Source: Tateyamaria sp. (GTDB lineage: Bacteria > Pseudomonadota > Alphaproteobacteria > Rhodobacterales > Rhodobacteraceae). Taken from it: a stretch of DNA of 13,379 bases. The notes beneath the pieces are model-generated. The model worked only from the letters and a program-made list of their open reading frames with translations, did not search any database and was not told the origin of the DNA. Made by a program: the position numbers and the translations under genes. The stretch lies in the NCBI GenBank assembly GCA_018668195.1, contig JABITU010000250.1, positions 1 to 13,379 on the forward strand. The letters are read 5' to 3'. Of the stretch, positions 6,038 to 13,274 are shown piece after piece. Each line of letters starts with the position of its first letter. Within the stretch, counting starts at the first letter, position 1.

Positions 6038-6808
6038 ATGCAAGACTCAGCCACTTTTCCTGACCTCAAGGGCGCATCCGTATTCATCACGGGTGGTGGA
6101 TCCGGTATTGGCGCGTCCCTGACCGAAGGGTTTATCGCGCAGGGTGCGCAGGTTGCCTTTGTCCAGCGCTCGGATGCCACTGGCTTTTGTGACGAAATGC
6201 AGACCAAGTATGGGATACGACCGCTTTTCATACGCTGTGACATCACCGATGTAGATGCTTTGAAGGCCGCGATTGAAACGGCCACCGCGGCACACGGACC
6301 CGTCACGACCCTCGTAAACAACGCGGCCAATGACAAACGCCACAGCACGGCTGAGGCCGACAGCGATTTTTGGGATTGGATGATTGCTATCAATTTCAAG
6401 GCATACTTCTTTGCCTGTCAGGCCGTTATTCCGGGTATGCAGGCGGCGGGTGGCGGGTCAATCATCAACTTTTCCTCGATCAGTTACATGATGGGAAATG
6501 CCGGATACCCCATTTACACAGGTGCCAATTCGGGGATCAATGGGATGACCCGGTCTTTGGCGCGTGAATTTGGCCCTGATAAGATCCGCGTTAACGTCAT
6601 CGCGCCGGGTTGGGTGCTGACGCAAAAGCAAAAAGACATGTGGGCCACACCAGAGGGTTTGGCCGCACATATGGATCGTCAGTGCCTGAAAGAACACCTT
6701 GAGCCGCGCGACATTGTGGGTGCGACGCTGTTTTTGGCCTCTGACCTCAGTCGCATGATGACGGGCCAGTCGATGGTCGTTGATGGTGGCGTCGTGGTGA
6801 CGGGCTGA
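6038..6808 (+). CDS. SDR-family sugar dehydrogenase, probable D-galactose 1-dehydrogenase
   Basis: It probably oxidises D-galactose to galactonolactone with NAD(P)+, the first De Ley-Doudoroff step. The 256 residues show the Rossmann motif TGGGSGIG (T18-G25), LVNNAA, INFSSIS with S147 at the catalytic Ser position, Y160 at the catalytic Tyr, and NVIAPGWVLT. The C-terminal half (WVLTQKQKDMWATPEG, QCLKEHLEPRDIVGATLFLA) resembles pentose/hexose dehydrogenases such as Caulobacter xylose dehydrogenase. Oddly, the YxxxK motif reads YTGAN: N164 (AAT, 6527-6529) replaces the conserved Lys. The reading frame is otherwise intact. The start has a weak AGG at 6027-6029, 32 nt after the alpha-galactosidase stop, the only real gap inside the operon. 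The substrate comes from context with dgoK, dgoA and the lactonase; L-arabinose or fucose remain possible. Confidence 0.85.
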   Translation: MQDSATFPDLKGASVFITGGGSGIGASLTEGFIAQGAQVAFVQRSDATGFCDEMQTKYGIRPLFIRCDITDVDALKAAIETATAAHGPVTTLVNNAANDKRHSTAEADSDFWDWMIAINFKAYFFACQAVIPGMQAAGGGSIINFSSISYMMGNAGYPIYTGANSGINGMTRSLAREFGPDKIRVNVIAPGWVLTQKQKDMWATPEGLAAHMDRQCLKEHLEPRDIVGATLFLASDLSRMMTGQSMVVDGGVVVTG

Positions 6809-7704
6809 TGCGTGACATGGCTTGGATCGCTGTGGATTGGGGTACCTCGCACCTGCGCGCTTGGTTGATGCGTGCGGATGGCAGCATAATCGAGCGCCGT
6901 CAGTCTGAGGATGGTATGGGCGTACTGGCGCCAGAGGGGTTTGAGCCCGCGTTGCAGGCCCTGTGTGGCGATGTATTGCCCGCCCCGGTGATCGCCTGCG
7001 GCATGGTCGGCTCTCGTCAGGGCTGGGCCGAGGCGCCGTATACCGCTGTGCCCTGCAAGCCGCCGGGCGCCGATGCTGCCACTCTGGCGCCCATCAGGAT
7101 GCCGGGCCTGAGTGTGCGTATTTTGCCCGGTGTGAAACAGGCCAACCCCGCAGATGTGATGCGCGGAGAAGAGACCCAGATTGCGGGCTATCTGTCACGC
7201 AATCCCGACTTCGCAGGGGTGATTTGCTTGCCCGGAACCCACACCAAGTGGGTCCATGTCAGCGCAGGTGAAATCGTCAGCTTTCGAACCGCGATGACGG
7301 GTGAGATGTTTTCGCTGTTGTCGCGGCAATCTGTTTTGCGTCACTCTGTTGGCAACGGCTGGGATGAACAGGCTTTTGCATTGGGGGTGGATCAGGCGAT
7401 TTCGCGCCCCGAGGGTCTGGCCGCTGCACTGTTTTCATTGCGCGCCGAAGGTTTGCTTGATGGGTTGCCCCCTGCGTCGGCGCGTGCGCGATTATCGGGC
7501 CTTTTGATCGGGGCCGAGCTGGCTGCCATGCGGCCTTATTGGCTGGGCCAGCAGGTCGCTCTGATCGGGGCGCAAGACCTGAGCGATGCCTATGCTGTGG
7601 CACTCGCCGCGCAGGCTGTACCTGTACTGTCCGCCGATGCCGAAGAAATGACGCTGGCGGGCCTGTCCGCCGCTTATCATGAACTGTGTGGAGAAACCGC
7701 ATGA
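6808..7704 (+). CDS. dgoK: 2-dehydro-3-deoxygalactonokinase
   Basis: It phosphorylates 2-dehydro-3-deoxy-D-galactonate at the 6-hydroxyl using ATP (EC 2.7.1.58), the step before aldol cleavage. The 298 residues begin with the family signature [13 protein letters not shown] (D10, G12, T13). The middle has [25 protein letters not shown], and the second phosphate-binding motif LPGTHTKWV (G143-K147) followed by [13 protein letters not shown]. Length and motif order match DgoK throughout. The ATG at 6808 overlaps the dehydrogenase stop (TGATG). A second in-frame ATG at 6817 gives MAWIAVDWG, which is how many homologues begin, so the true start may be three codons later. Its presence with dgoA makes galactonate the assigned intermediate of this operon. 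Confidence 0.94.
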   Translation: MRDMAWIAVDWGTSHLRAWLMRADGSIIERRQSEDGMGVLAPEGFEPALQALCGDVLPAPVIACGMVGSRQGWAEAPYTAVPCKPPGADAATLAPIRMPGLSVRILPGVKQANPADVMRGEETQIAGYLSRNPDFAGVICLPGTHTKWVHVSAGEIVSFRTAMTGEMFSLLSRQSVLRHSVGNGWDEQAFALGVDQAISRPEGLAAALFSLRAEGLLDGLPPASARARLSGLLIGAELAAMRPYWLGQQVALIGAQDLSDAYAVALAAQAVPVLSADAEEMTLAGLSAAYHELCGETA

Positions 7705-8303
7705 GCCGAGAAATTATTGCCATTCTGCGGGGTATTACTCCGCCTGAGGCCGTGCATGTGGCCCATGCGCTGATCGCCGCTGGGATCACCCGAATTGAGG
7801 TGCCGTTAAATTCGCCTGATCCCTTTGATAGTATCGCAGCTATGCTGGACGCGGTGGGCGATCAGGCCATGATCGGTGCTGGCACCGTTCTGGAGGTCTC
7901 CGCTGTCGAACGCCTCGCCGAAATGGGCGCGCATATGGTCGTATCTCCAGATGCAAACGCGACAGTGATCGTTGCCACGAAACAGGCCGGGATGATGTCT
8001 TTTCCCGGTGTGATGACACCGTCGGAGTGTTTTTCTGCGCTGCAGGCCGGCGCTGATGGGCTCAAGCTGTTTCCGGCGTCCTTGCTGGGGGTTGAGGGAC
8101 TAAAGGCGATTGGTGCGGTGCTTCCATTGGGCACCAAGACTTATGCTGTTGGTGGTGTTGGCCCGGCTGATTTTGCCGACTGGTTTGCTGCGGGCATTAC
8201 GGGATTTGGTATTGGCTCAGCACTTTACAAGCCCGGGATGTCCGTTGCGGATGCGGCCCAACGCGCGGCTGACATTGTGGCCGCCTATGATGAGGCACTG
8301 TGA
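7701..8303 (+). CDS. dgoA: 2-dehydro-3-deoxy-6-phosphogalactonate aldolase
   Basis: A class I aldolase that cleaves 2-dehydro-3-deoxy-6-phosphogalactonate into pyruvate and D-glyceraldehyde 3-phosphate (EC 4.1.2.21). It has 200 residues, standard for the KDPG/KDPGal aldolase family. The early [12 protein letters not shown] is typical. [17 protein letters not shown] contains the catalytic Glu (E33), and the VPLNSP wording favours the galactonate over the gluconate enzyme. [26 protein letters not shown] and DGLKLFPAS (Schiff-base K122) follow in order, then [13 protein letters not shown] and [12 protein letters not shown]. The ATG at 7701 overlaps the dgoK stop (ATGA) and has GGAG upstream. The longer frame from 7686 lies wholly inside dgoK and is rejected. 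It feeds carbon to central metabolism. Confidence 0.94.
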   Translation: MSREIIAILRGITPPEAVHVAHALIAAGITRIEVPLNSPDPFDSIAAMLDAVGDQAMIGAGTVLEVSAVERLAEMGAHMVVSPDANATVIVATKQAGMMSFPGVMTPSECFSALQAGADGLKLFPASLLGVEGLKAIGAVLPLGTKTYAVGGVGPADFADWFAAGITGFGIGSALYKPGMSVADAAQRAADIVAAYDEAL

Positions 8304-9136
8304 TGCAAGTTTTCAGCGATACCGCCTGTGCCTTGGGCGAAGGGCCGTTGTGGCACCCCGAACGAAGCGAATTGTTCTGGTTCGATATTCTGGGCAAAAC
8401 GCTCTACCGTAAGGGAAAAACCGAAGAGTTCTGGGGCTTTGACGAACATGTCTCTGCTGCAGGATGGGTGGATCGCGACAGGTTGTTGATCGCGTCAGAA
8501 ACTGCGCTCTGGAAATTTGATGTCACCACCGGTGAGCAGGAGTTCCTCGTCGGATTGGAAAGTGACAATCCCGTGACACGGTCAAATGACGGGCGCGCCG
8601 ACCCTTACGGCGGGTTCTGGATTGGCACCATGGGCAAAGCCGCAGAACCATATGCAGGCGCGATCTATCGCTACGATCGAGGCAGGTTGGAAAAACTGTT
8701 TGACAAGATCACTGTCAGCAATTCAATTTGTTTTTCGCCTGATGGCAAAACCGCTTATTTCACCGACACATTCACGCGCCGCATTCAGCGGGTCGAACTG
8801 GATGATGCTGGTTGGCCTGTGGGCAGCCCGGAGGTGTTTGTTGATCTGCGCCCAGAGGGGTTAAACCCCGATGGATCGGTCGTGGATGCGCTGGGCAATT
8901 TGTGGAACGCCCAATGGGAAGCGAGCCGCGTTGCCTGCTACGCGCCGGATGGTGCGTTTCTGCGCGCGGTCGGGGTGCCTGCGAGCCAGACGACATGTCC
9001 GGCATTTGGGGGTGCGGATATGAAAACCCTTTTTGTAACGAGCGCGGCCCAGGGTGTGGACGAGGCGCAAGGCGGCATGACCTTTGTTACCGAACTGGAT
9101 GTCATAGGGCAGTGTGAATATCAGGTGATTTTATGA
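8303..9136 (+). CDS. SMP-30/gluconolactonase-family sugar lactonase, probable galactonolactonase
   Basis: It probably opens galactonolactone to galactonate. The 277-residue six-bladed propeller carries the SMP-30 signatures: GEGPLWHP with metal-ligand E13, SNDGRADPYGGFWIGTMG, VSNSICFSPDGKTAYFTDTF with N140, and GSVVDALGNLWNAQW with D195. These supply the usual Glu/Asn/Asp divalent-metal site. The C-terminal CPAFGGADMKTLFVTSA and GQCEYQVIL are typical of bacterial sugar lactonases. The ATG at 8303 has GAGG 7 nt upstream and overlaps the dgoA stop (TGATG); GTG at 8300 is an alternative. No signal peptide is present, so it is cytoplasmic. The family covers gluconate, arabinonate, xylonate and galactonate lactones. 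Galactonolactone is inferred from the neighbouring dgoK, dgoA and dehydrogenase genes. Confidence 0.88.
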   Translation: MQVFSDTACALGEGPLWHPERSELFWFDILGKTLYRKGKTEEFWGFDEHVSAAGWVDRDRLLIASETALWKFDVTTGEQEFLVGLESDNPVTRSNDGRADPYGGFWIGTMGKAAEPYAGAIYRYDRGRLEKLFDKITVSNSICFSPDGKTAYFTDTFTRRIQRVELDDAGWPVGSPEVFVDLRPEGLNPDGSVVDALGNLWNAQWEASRVACYAPDGAFLRAVGVPASQTTCPAFGGADMKTLFVTSAAQGVDEAQGGMTFVTELDVIGQCEYQVIL

Positions 9137-11085
9137 AACGAACGCTTGGGGTTTGCTATTACCCTGAACATTGGCCGGAGGTGCAATGGGCAGAGGATGC
9201 GGCGCGCATGGCGGATCTTGGCCTAACATGGGTACGGATTGGAGAGTTTGCGTGGAAACGGATGGAACCAAGCGAAGGCGCGTACCATTGGGATTGGCTG
9301 GACAGAGCCATCGAGATACTTGGGGCTGCAGGCCTGCAGGTGGTATTGGGCACCCCAACGGCAACGCCGCCTGCGTGGGTGTTAGATAAGCATCCCGATA
9401 TGCTGGCGCTTGATATCGAGGGGCGATCACGAGGCTACGGATCGCGCCGCCATTACTGTTTTTCGCACACTGGTTACGTTGCAGAATGCCGCCGTATCGT
9501 CACAGCTATGGCCAAACGGTACGGGCGCAATCCACACGTGGCGGCATGGCAGACCGACAATGAATACGGCTGTCACGACACGACGATAAGCTACTCGGAC
9601 GCGGCGCGGACCGCGTTTCAGGAATGGCTGCGAAAGCGATATACAGGGGCTGGTAATTCTGGTGACATTGCTGCGCTTAATACGGCTTGGGGCAATGTGT
9701 TCTGGTCAATGGACTATGATGATTTTGATCAGATCGGCCTGCCGAACCTGACAGTGACTGAACCCAATCCGGCACATGTAAACGCGTTCCGCCGCTTTGC
9801 CAGCGATCAGGTTGTTTCATTCAACCGGGTACAGACAGACGTAATTCGTGCGCATTCGGCTGCGCCAATCACCCATAATTTCATGGGTCGCATCACGGAT
9901 TTTGATCACTTTGACATGGGCGCAGATCTGGATATCGCCAGTTGGGACAGCTACCCGCTCGGGTTTCTTGAGGAAGGTCGGGTCGGGGCAGACACGGCCC
10001 ATCAAAGGGCCTATGCCCAACAGGGCGATCCGGATTTTCAGGCCTTTCATCACGATCTTTACCGTGCCGTGGGGGGCACGCGTGGTGCGCCGGCAAAGGG
10101 CAGTGGCCGGTGGTGGGTCATGGAGCAGCAACCGGGGCCCGTGAACTGGGCCCCTTACAACCCTTCGCCCTTGCCGGGGATGGTGCGGCTTTGGACATGG
10201 GAAGCCTTTGCCCACGGCGCAGAGGCGGTATGCTATTTTCGCTGGCGGCAAGCGCCGTTTGCACAAGAGCAGATGCACGCCGGGCTTTTGCGACCTGACA
10301 GTGCCGAAGCCGAGGGCTTTGCAGAAGCCCGGGCCGTTGCGGCAGAACTTGTCGCCGCCCCCGATGTGTCAAGCGCTCAGGCACCGGTGGCGCTGATGTT
10401 TGACTATGATGCGGATGCCGCATGGGCTGTGCAACCGCATGGGGCGGGGCTGAGCTATTTCGGATTGGTATTTGACTGGTACCGCAGCCTGCGCAAGCTG
10501 GGTCTGTCGGTCGATATCTTGCCCGTTCATACGCAGGATTTTTCTGGATATGGCCTCGTGCTGGTGCCGGGTATGATGCAGATGCCAGACGCGTTGAAAG
10601 AGGCTTTGGCAGCAGCAGACTGTCCGGTCATTCTGGGACCGCGGTCAGGTGCACGCGATGTGGATTTCAACATCCCGACGCCATTACCCCCGGCTTGGCC
10701 GGGCAGCGATCTGACTGTGGCGCGCGTTCAGTCAATACGGCCTGATATGCCGGTCATGCTATCGGGCGGCGGTACAGTGCATTCGTACCTTGAGCAGATT
10801 GAAGCGGGAGGTGACATTGCCTTGACCACGCAGGACGGTGCGCCGGTTGCAACGCTCTGTGGCTCGCAGATTTGCTACATGGCTGGCTGGGGAGACGACG
10901 CAGCACATATGCGCCTGATACGTATCATGGCCCCTGATCTGCCGTTCGACCCCATGCCAGAGGGTGTACGCCGTCGCGATACTGGTACTGAAACATTCTG
11001 GTTCAATTATTCCTCTGCTTCGGTTGCTATTGAAGGAGAGGTCGTGCCAGCTGCCGGTATCTTGCGCCGCAACCGTTCTAAGTGA
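9133..11085 (+). CDS. Beta-galactosidase, glycoside hydrolase family 42
   Basis: It hydrolyses terminal beta-galactosides (EC 3.2.1.23). At 650 residues it has the GH42 length and three-domain order: TIM barrel (about 1-390), trimerisation domain (about 395-590) and a short beta domain ending VVPAAGILRR. The start MKRTLGVCYYPEHWPE and VRIGEFAWKRMEPSEG are standard. The acid/base lies in WQTDNEYG (E144) and the nucleophile in VMEQQPGPVNW (E331). The zinc cluster known in Thermus A4 GH42 is largely lost: after NEYGCHD the CxCxxC positions read S153, S155 and A158, while C109 remains in HYC. There is no signal peptide. The ATG overlaps the lactonase stop (ATGA) and has AGGTGA upstream, so it is the last gene of the tightly coupled series. 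Candidate substrates include lactose-like sugars, agar- or carrageenan-derived galactosides, or beta-galactosyl-glycerol. Confidence 0.94.
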   Translation: MKRTLGVCYYPEHWPEVQWAEDAARMADLGLTWVRIGEFAWKRMEPSEGAYHWDWLDRAIEILGAAGLQVVLGTPTATPPAWVLDKHPDMLALDIEGRSRGYGSRRHYCFSHTGYVAECRRIVTAMAKRYGRNPHVAAWQTDNEYGCHDTTISYSDAARTAFQEWLRKRYTGAGNSGDIAALNTAWGNVFWSMDYDDFDQIGLPNLTVTEPNPAHVNAFRRFASDQVVSFNRVQTDVIRAHSAAPITHNFMGRITDFDHFDMGADLDIASWDSYPLGFLEEGRVGADTAHQRAYAQQGDPDFQAFHHDLYRAVGGTRGAPAKGSGRWWVMEQQPGPVNWAPYNPSPLPGMVRLWTWEAFAHGAEAVCYFRWRQAPFAQEQMHAGLLRPDSAEAEGFAEARAVAAELVAAPDVSSAQAPVALMFDYDADAAWAVQPHGAGLSYFGLVFDWYRSLRKLGLSVDILPVHTQDFSGYGLVLVPGMMQMPDALKEALAAADCPVILGPRSGARDVDFNIPTPLPPAWPGSDLTVARVQSIRPDMPVMLSGGGTVHSYLEQIEAGGDIALTTQDGAPVATLCGSQICYMAGWGDDAAHMRLIRIMAPDLPFDPMPEGVRRRDTGTETFWFNYSSASVAIEGEVVPAAGILRRNRSK

Positions 11086-11188
11086 TTTGAAAATTTATGT
11101 TATTCTGCGAATGGGCAATCGGCCCTGCGGGGAGAGTTTTTCTGGCAAAATGAAGCCGGGGATCGGGAAATTATGTTTCGATGCTAGA

Positions 11189-11216
11189 TTGTGATCGTTG
11201 GCTGGGTTGATAAGAT
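11189..11216 (+). promoter_or_regulatory. Weak promoter candidate before ltnD, in the 159-bp gap
   Basis: TTGTGA (11189-11194) and TAAGAT (11211-11216) match the -35 and -10 consensus at 4/6 each with 16-bp spacing. They lie about 30 nt before the ltnD start. The gap 11086-11244 contains no convincing terminator (only a short CCC-TGC-GGG stem before a T-run near 11127-11143) and no clear operator. Read-through from the galactoside operon is equally possible. Confidence 0.22.
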
Positions 11217-11244
11217 GGAATGATGTATTTTAGGAGAGCATAAA

Positions 11245-12150
11245 ATGGCCAAAGCACTAAGCGTGGCGGTTATTGGTTTGGGGTCAATGGGGTATGGCAT
11301 TGCGCAGTCCTGCCTGCGTGCTGGACACCAAACATTTGGCTATGACGTGGCAGAGGCACCGATGGTTCGGTTTCGTGCCGAGGGTGGCGCAGAAGGTGAA
11401 TTGTCGGTTGTCGCGGGCACGGTAGATGCGCTTGTCGTGGTTGTGTTAAATGCCGCTCAGACCGAAGATGTTTTGTTTGGTGTTGCTGGCGTGGCTCGAT
11501 TGATGCGTCGGGGAACAGCTGTGATGGCGTGCGCTACGGTCCCGCCGGAATTTGCCCGGCGGATGGAGGCGCAGTGCGCTGAACTGGGTTTACATTACCT
11601 TGATGCTCCGATTTCGGGGGGGGCTATCAAGGCAGCAGCTGGCAAATTGTCGGTGATGGCTGCAGGTACAGCAGACGCCTTTGCAGGCCTGTCACAGGTG
11701 CTGGAGGCCACTGCTGAGACGATATTTTCACTGGGTGATGCAGCGGGCCCCGGGTCTGCGATGAAAGCGGTTAATCAGCTGTTGGCTGGTGTCCACATCG
11801 CGACCATGGCAGAAGCGCTTACCTTTGGCATGACCCAAGGGATTTCTCCTTCTGACTTTGTGGAGGTGATTAGTAAATGTGCTGGCTCTAGCTGGATGCT
11901 GGAAAACCGCGCGCCGCACATTGTAGAGGGTGAATACGCGCCACACAGTCAAGTGAACATTTGGCCGAAAGACCTTGGGATTGTGTTGGATATTGCAAAA
12001 TCTTCAGATTTCAATGCTCCGATCACTGCTGTTGCGTTGCAGCAGTTTTTGACTGCTGCAGCCATGGGGTTGGGTCATGAAGATGACGCTGCCGTTGCCA
12101 AAGTTTATGCCCGTGACGCTGGCCTGACTTTGCCGGGGGAGGATACCTGA
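11245..12150 (+). CDS. ltnD: L-threonate dehydrogenase (3-hydroxyisobutyrate dehydrogenase superfamily)
   Basis: It is expected to oxidise L-threonate at C2 to 2-oxo-tetronate with NAD+ (EC 1.1.1.411). The 301 residues show the NAD-binding GLGSMGYGIA (G11-G16), the substrate motif DAPISGGAIKAAAGKLSVMA, and catalytic K174 in GSAMKAVNQLLAGVHIATMA. Features favouring LtnD over tartronate-semialdehyde reductase or 3-hydroxyisobutyrate dehydrogenase are VLNAAQTEDVLFG, NQLLAGVHIA, the SSWMLENRAPHI segment, and HEDDAAVAKVYA near the end. AGGAG (11232-11236) precedes the ATG. The stop overlaps the otnI start (TGATG), so the two are one translational unit. It lies 159 bp beyond the beta-galactosidase gene and may be a separate operon. 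The rest of the threonate pathway (OtnK, OtnC) is not in the window. The family is certain; the substrate is likely. Confidence 0.85.
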   Translation: MAKALSVAVIGLGSMGYGIAQSCLRAGHQTFGYDVAEAPMVRFRAEGGAEGELSVVAGTVDALVVVVLNAAQTEDVLFGVAGVARLMRRGTAVMACATVPPEFARRMEAQCAELGLHYLDAPISGGAIKAAAGKLSVMAAGTADAFAGLSQVLEATAETIFSLGDAAGPGSAMKAVNQLLAGVHIATMAEALTFGMTQGISPSDFVEVISKCAGSSWMLENRAPHIVEGEYAPHSQVNIWPKDLGIVLDIAKSSDFNAPITAVALQQFLTAAAMGLGHEDDAAVAKVYARDAGLTLPGEDT

Positions 12151-12914
12151 TGCGGTTTTCTGCAAATCTTGGTTTTCTTTGGCAGGACCGGCCATTGCCT
12201 GATGCGATCCATTCGGCACATGCGGCAGGCTTTGACGCAGTAGAGTGCCACTGGCCCTATGATGTTCCAGCGGACGAAGTGAAGACAGCGCTGAAAGAGA
12301 CGGGTTTGCCGATGCTGGGCCTTAACACGCGGCGTGGCGACGTGTCTGGCGGTGAAAATGGTCTTTCCGCCCTGGTTGGTCGCGCAACAGAGGCGCGAGC
12401 GGCCATTGACGAGGCATTCGCATATGCTGATGCGGTGGATGCAGCGGCTGTCCATGTCATGGCGGGATTTGCCGAAGGGGCCGAGGCGCATTCAGTATTT
12501 GTTGAGAACCTCAGACATGCATGCGGTGCAGCGTCCGGCCGTACCGTGTTGATTGAGCCGCTGAATCGGCATGATGCACCGGGTTACTTTCTGCGCACGA
12601 CAGATCAGGCCCAAGCGATCATCGCTGAGGTTGCGGCACCGAACCTGAAACTGATGTTTGATTGCTATCATGTGGGCCGCACCGAGGGCGATTTGATCAC
12701 CCGGTTGCAGGATTTGCAGTCCGTGATCGGACATATTCAGTTTGCGTCTGTGCCGGAACGTGCTGCGCCAGATAGTGGCGAAATCGACTACCGAAGCGTT
12801 TTCAAAGCGATTGCCAGTATGGGGTGGGACGCACCATTGGGGGCGGAATACAAGCCCGGCAGTGACACGGATGCCACGTTGGAATGGATGCAAACATTGG
12901 ACTATCGAGTTTGA
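12150..12914 (+). CDS. otnI: 2-oxo-tetronate isomerase / hydroxypyruvate isomerase family
   Basis: It probably isomerises 2-oxo-tetronate to 3-oxo-tetronate (EC 5.3.1.35), the step after LtnD. The 254-residue xylose-isomerase-like TIM barrel begins MRFSANLGFLWQD. AGFDAVECHWPYDVPADEV and RRGDVSGGENGLSALVGR match the OtnI/Hyi group. The two acid residues expected in the active site are E136 in VLIEPLN and E233 in GAEYKPG, with MFDCYHVGRTEGD and HIQFASVPERAAPDSGEIDY between them. Hydroxypyruvate isomerase (Hyi) of the glyoxylate carboligase pathway is the main alternative, and NRHDAPGYFL is rather Hyi-like. The LtnD-type partner rather than a typical GlxR favours OtnI. The start overlaps the ltnD stop by one base (TGATG). 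A stem-loop begins right at the stop, and beyond it only IS debris is seen. Confidence 0.82.
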   Translation: MRFSANLGFLWQDRPLPDAIHSAHAAGFDAVECHWPYDVPADEVKTALKETGLPMLGLNTRRGDVSGGENGLSALVGRATEARAAIDEAFAYADAVDAAAVHVMAGFAEGAEAHSVFVENLRHACGAASGRTVLIEPLNRHDAPGYFLRTTDQAQAIIAEVAAPNLKLMFDCYHVGRTEGDLITRLQDLQSVIGHIQFASVPERAAPDSGEIDYRSVFKAIASMGWDAPLGAEYKPGSDTDATLEWMQTLDYRV

Positions 12915-12942
12915 CTAAAAACTGGAAATATCAGGTTTTTAG
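12915..12942 (+). terminator. Terminator-like stem-loop after otnI
   Basis: CTAAAAACTG (12915-12924) pairs with CAGGTTTTTAG (12932-12942), with one bulged G, around the loop GAAATAT. It starts at the base after the stop codon. The T-run lies within the 3' arm rather than after it, so termination could be weak or bidirectional. Short direct repeats follow (CAGGTTT at 12932-12938 and again near 12957-12963; TTAGTAT twice). Up to about 13011 I see nothing else. Confidence 0.45.
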
Positions 12943-13011
12943 TATCTGTTAGTATTCAGGTTTCCAATTTTCTTTGAACTCTGATCCAAAGTTACCAAAT
13001 GGAGGTTTGAG

Positions 13012-13220
13012 CGGACGAAGATTGCTGTGCTATTTCAGATGAGCCTTGGGAGTGGATGGCGCCGCTTTCTCCCGGTAAAGTTTATGATCCTTGAGCATTT
13101 GGTCGTGACAATTTTAGGTTCATGGAGGCGGTTCTTTGGCGTGTATGAGCGAGCTTGCCTTGGTGTGACCCGCCCAAACATTTCGGCAGCTGGCATTCTG
13201 TTTTCAAGTGGTTCCGTGAC
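13012..13220 (+). pseudogene. IS5-family transposase N-terminal remnant
   Basis: One frame reads ISDEPWEWMAPLSPGKVYDP, a stop (TGA 13092-13094), then AFGRDNFRFMEAVLWRV, a second stop (TGA 13146-13148), then ASLPWCDPPKHFGSWHSV and FKWFRD. This follows the IS5-family pattern of an LSDEEW-type start, LLPGK, GRDNRxFxEAVLWRVRTGxPWRDLP, FGxWxSVxxRF. All pieces stay in one frame, so decay is by substitution. The second stop and the W-C-D change are consistent with C-to-T changes in CGA and CGT arginine codons. The catalytic domain is missing. It is dead. Confidence 0.75.
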
Positions 13221-13274
13221 AAGGAGGTCAGGCTTCAACTTGATGCGCTAGCCTACAACCTTGGCAGCTTCCTG
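13221..13274 (+). pseudogene. IS1380-type transposase fragment
   Basis: Continuing in the same frame as the IS5 piece, the reading becomes KEVRLQLDALAYNLGSFL. This matches the conserved C-terminal part of IS1380-family DDE transposases (xVRLQLxALAYNLxNFLR), not IS5. Only about 18 codons remain before homology stops. The in-frame join to the IS5 remnant gives a meaningless fusion. The assignment rests on recalled family wording. Confidence 0.55.

Noticed and set aside
11086..11244. Terminator or small RNA in the gap before ltnD
   Set aside because: Only a three-pair CCC/GGG stem before a T-run was found; too weak to call.
13027..13251. 74-codon plus-strand open frame at the right end
   Set aside because: It is a different frame over the IS5 remnant; the frame with real homology is broken by two stops.
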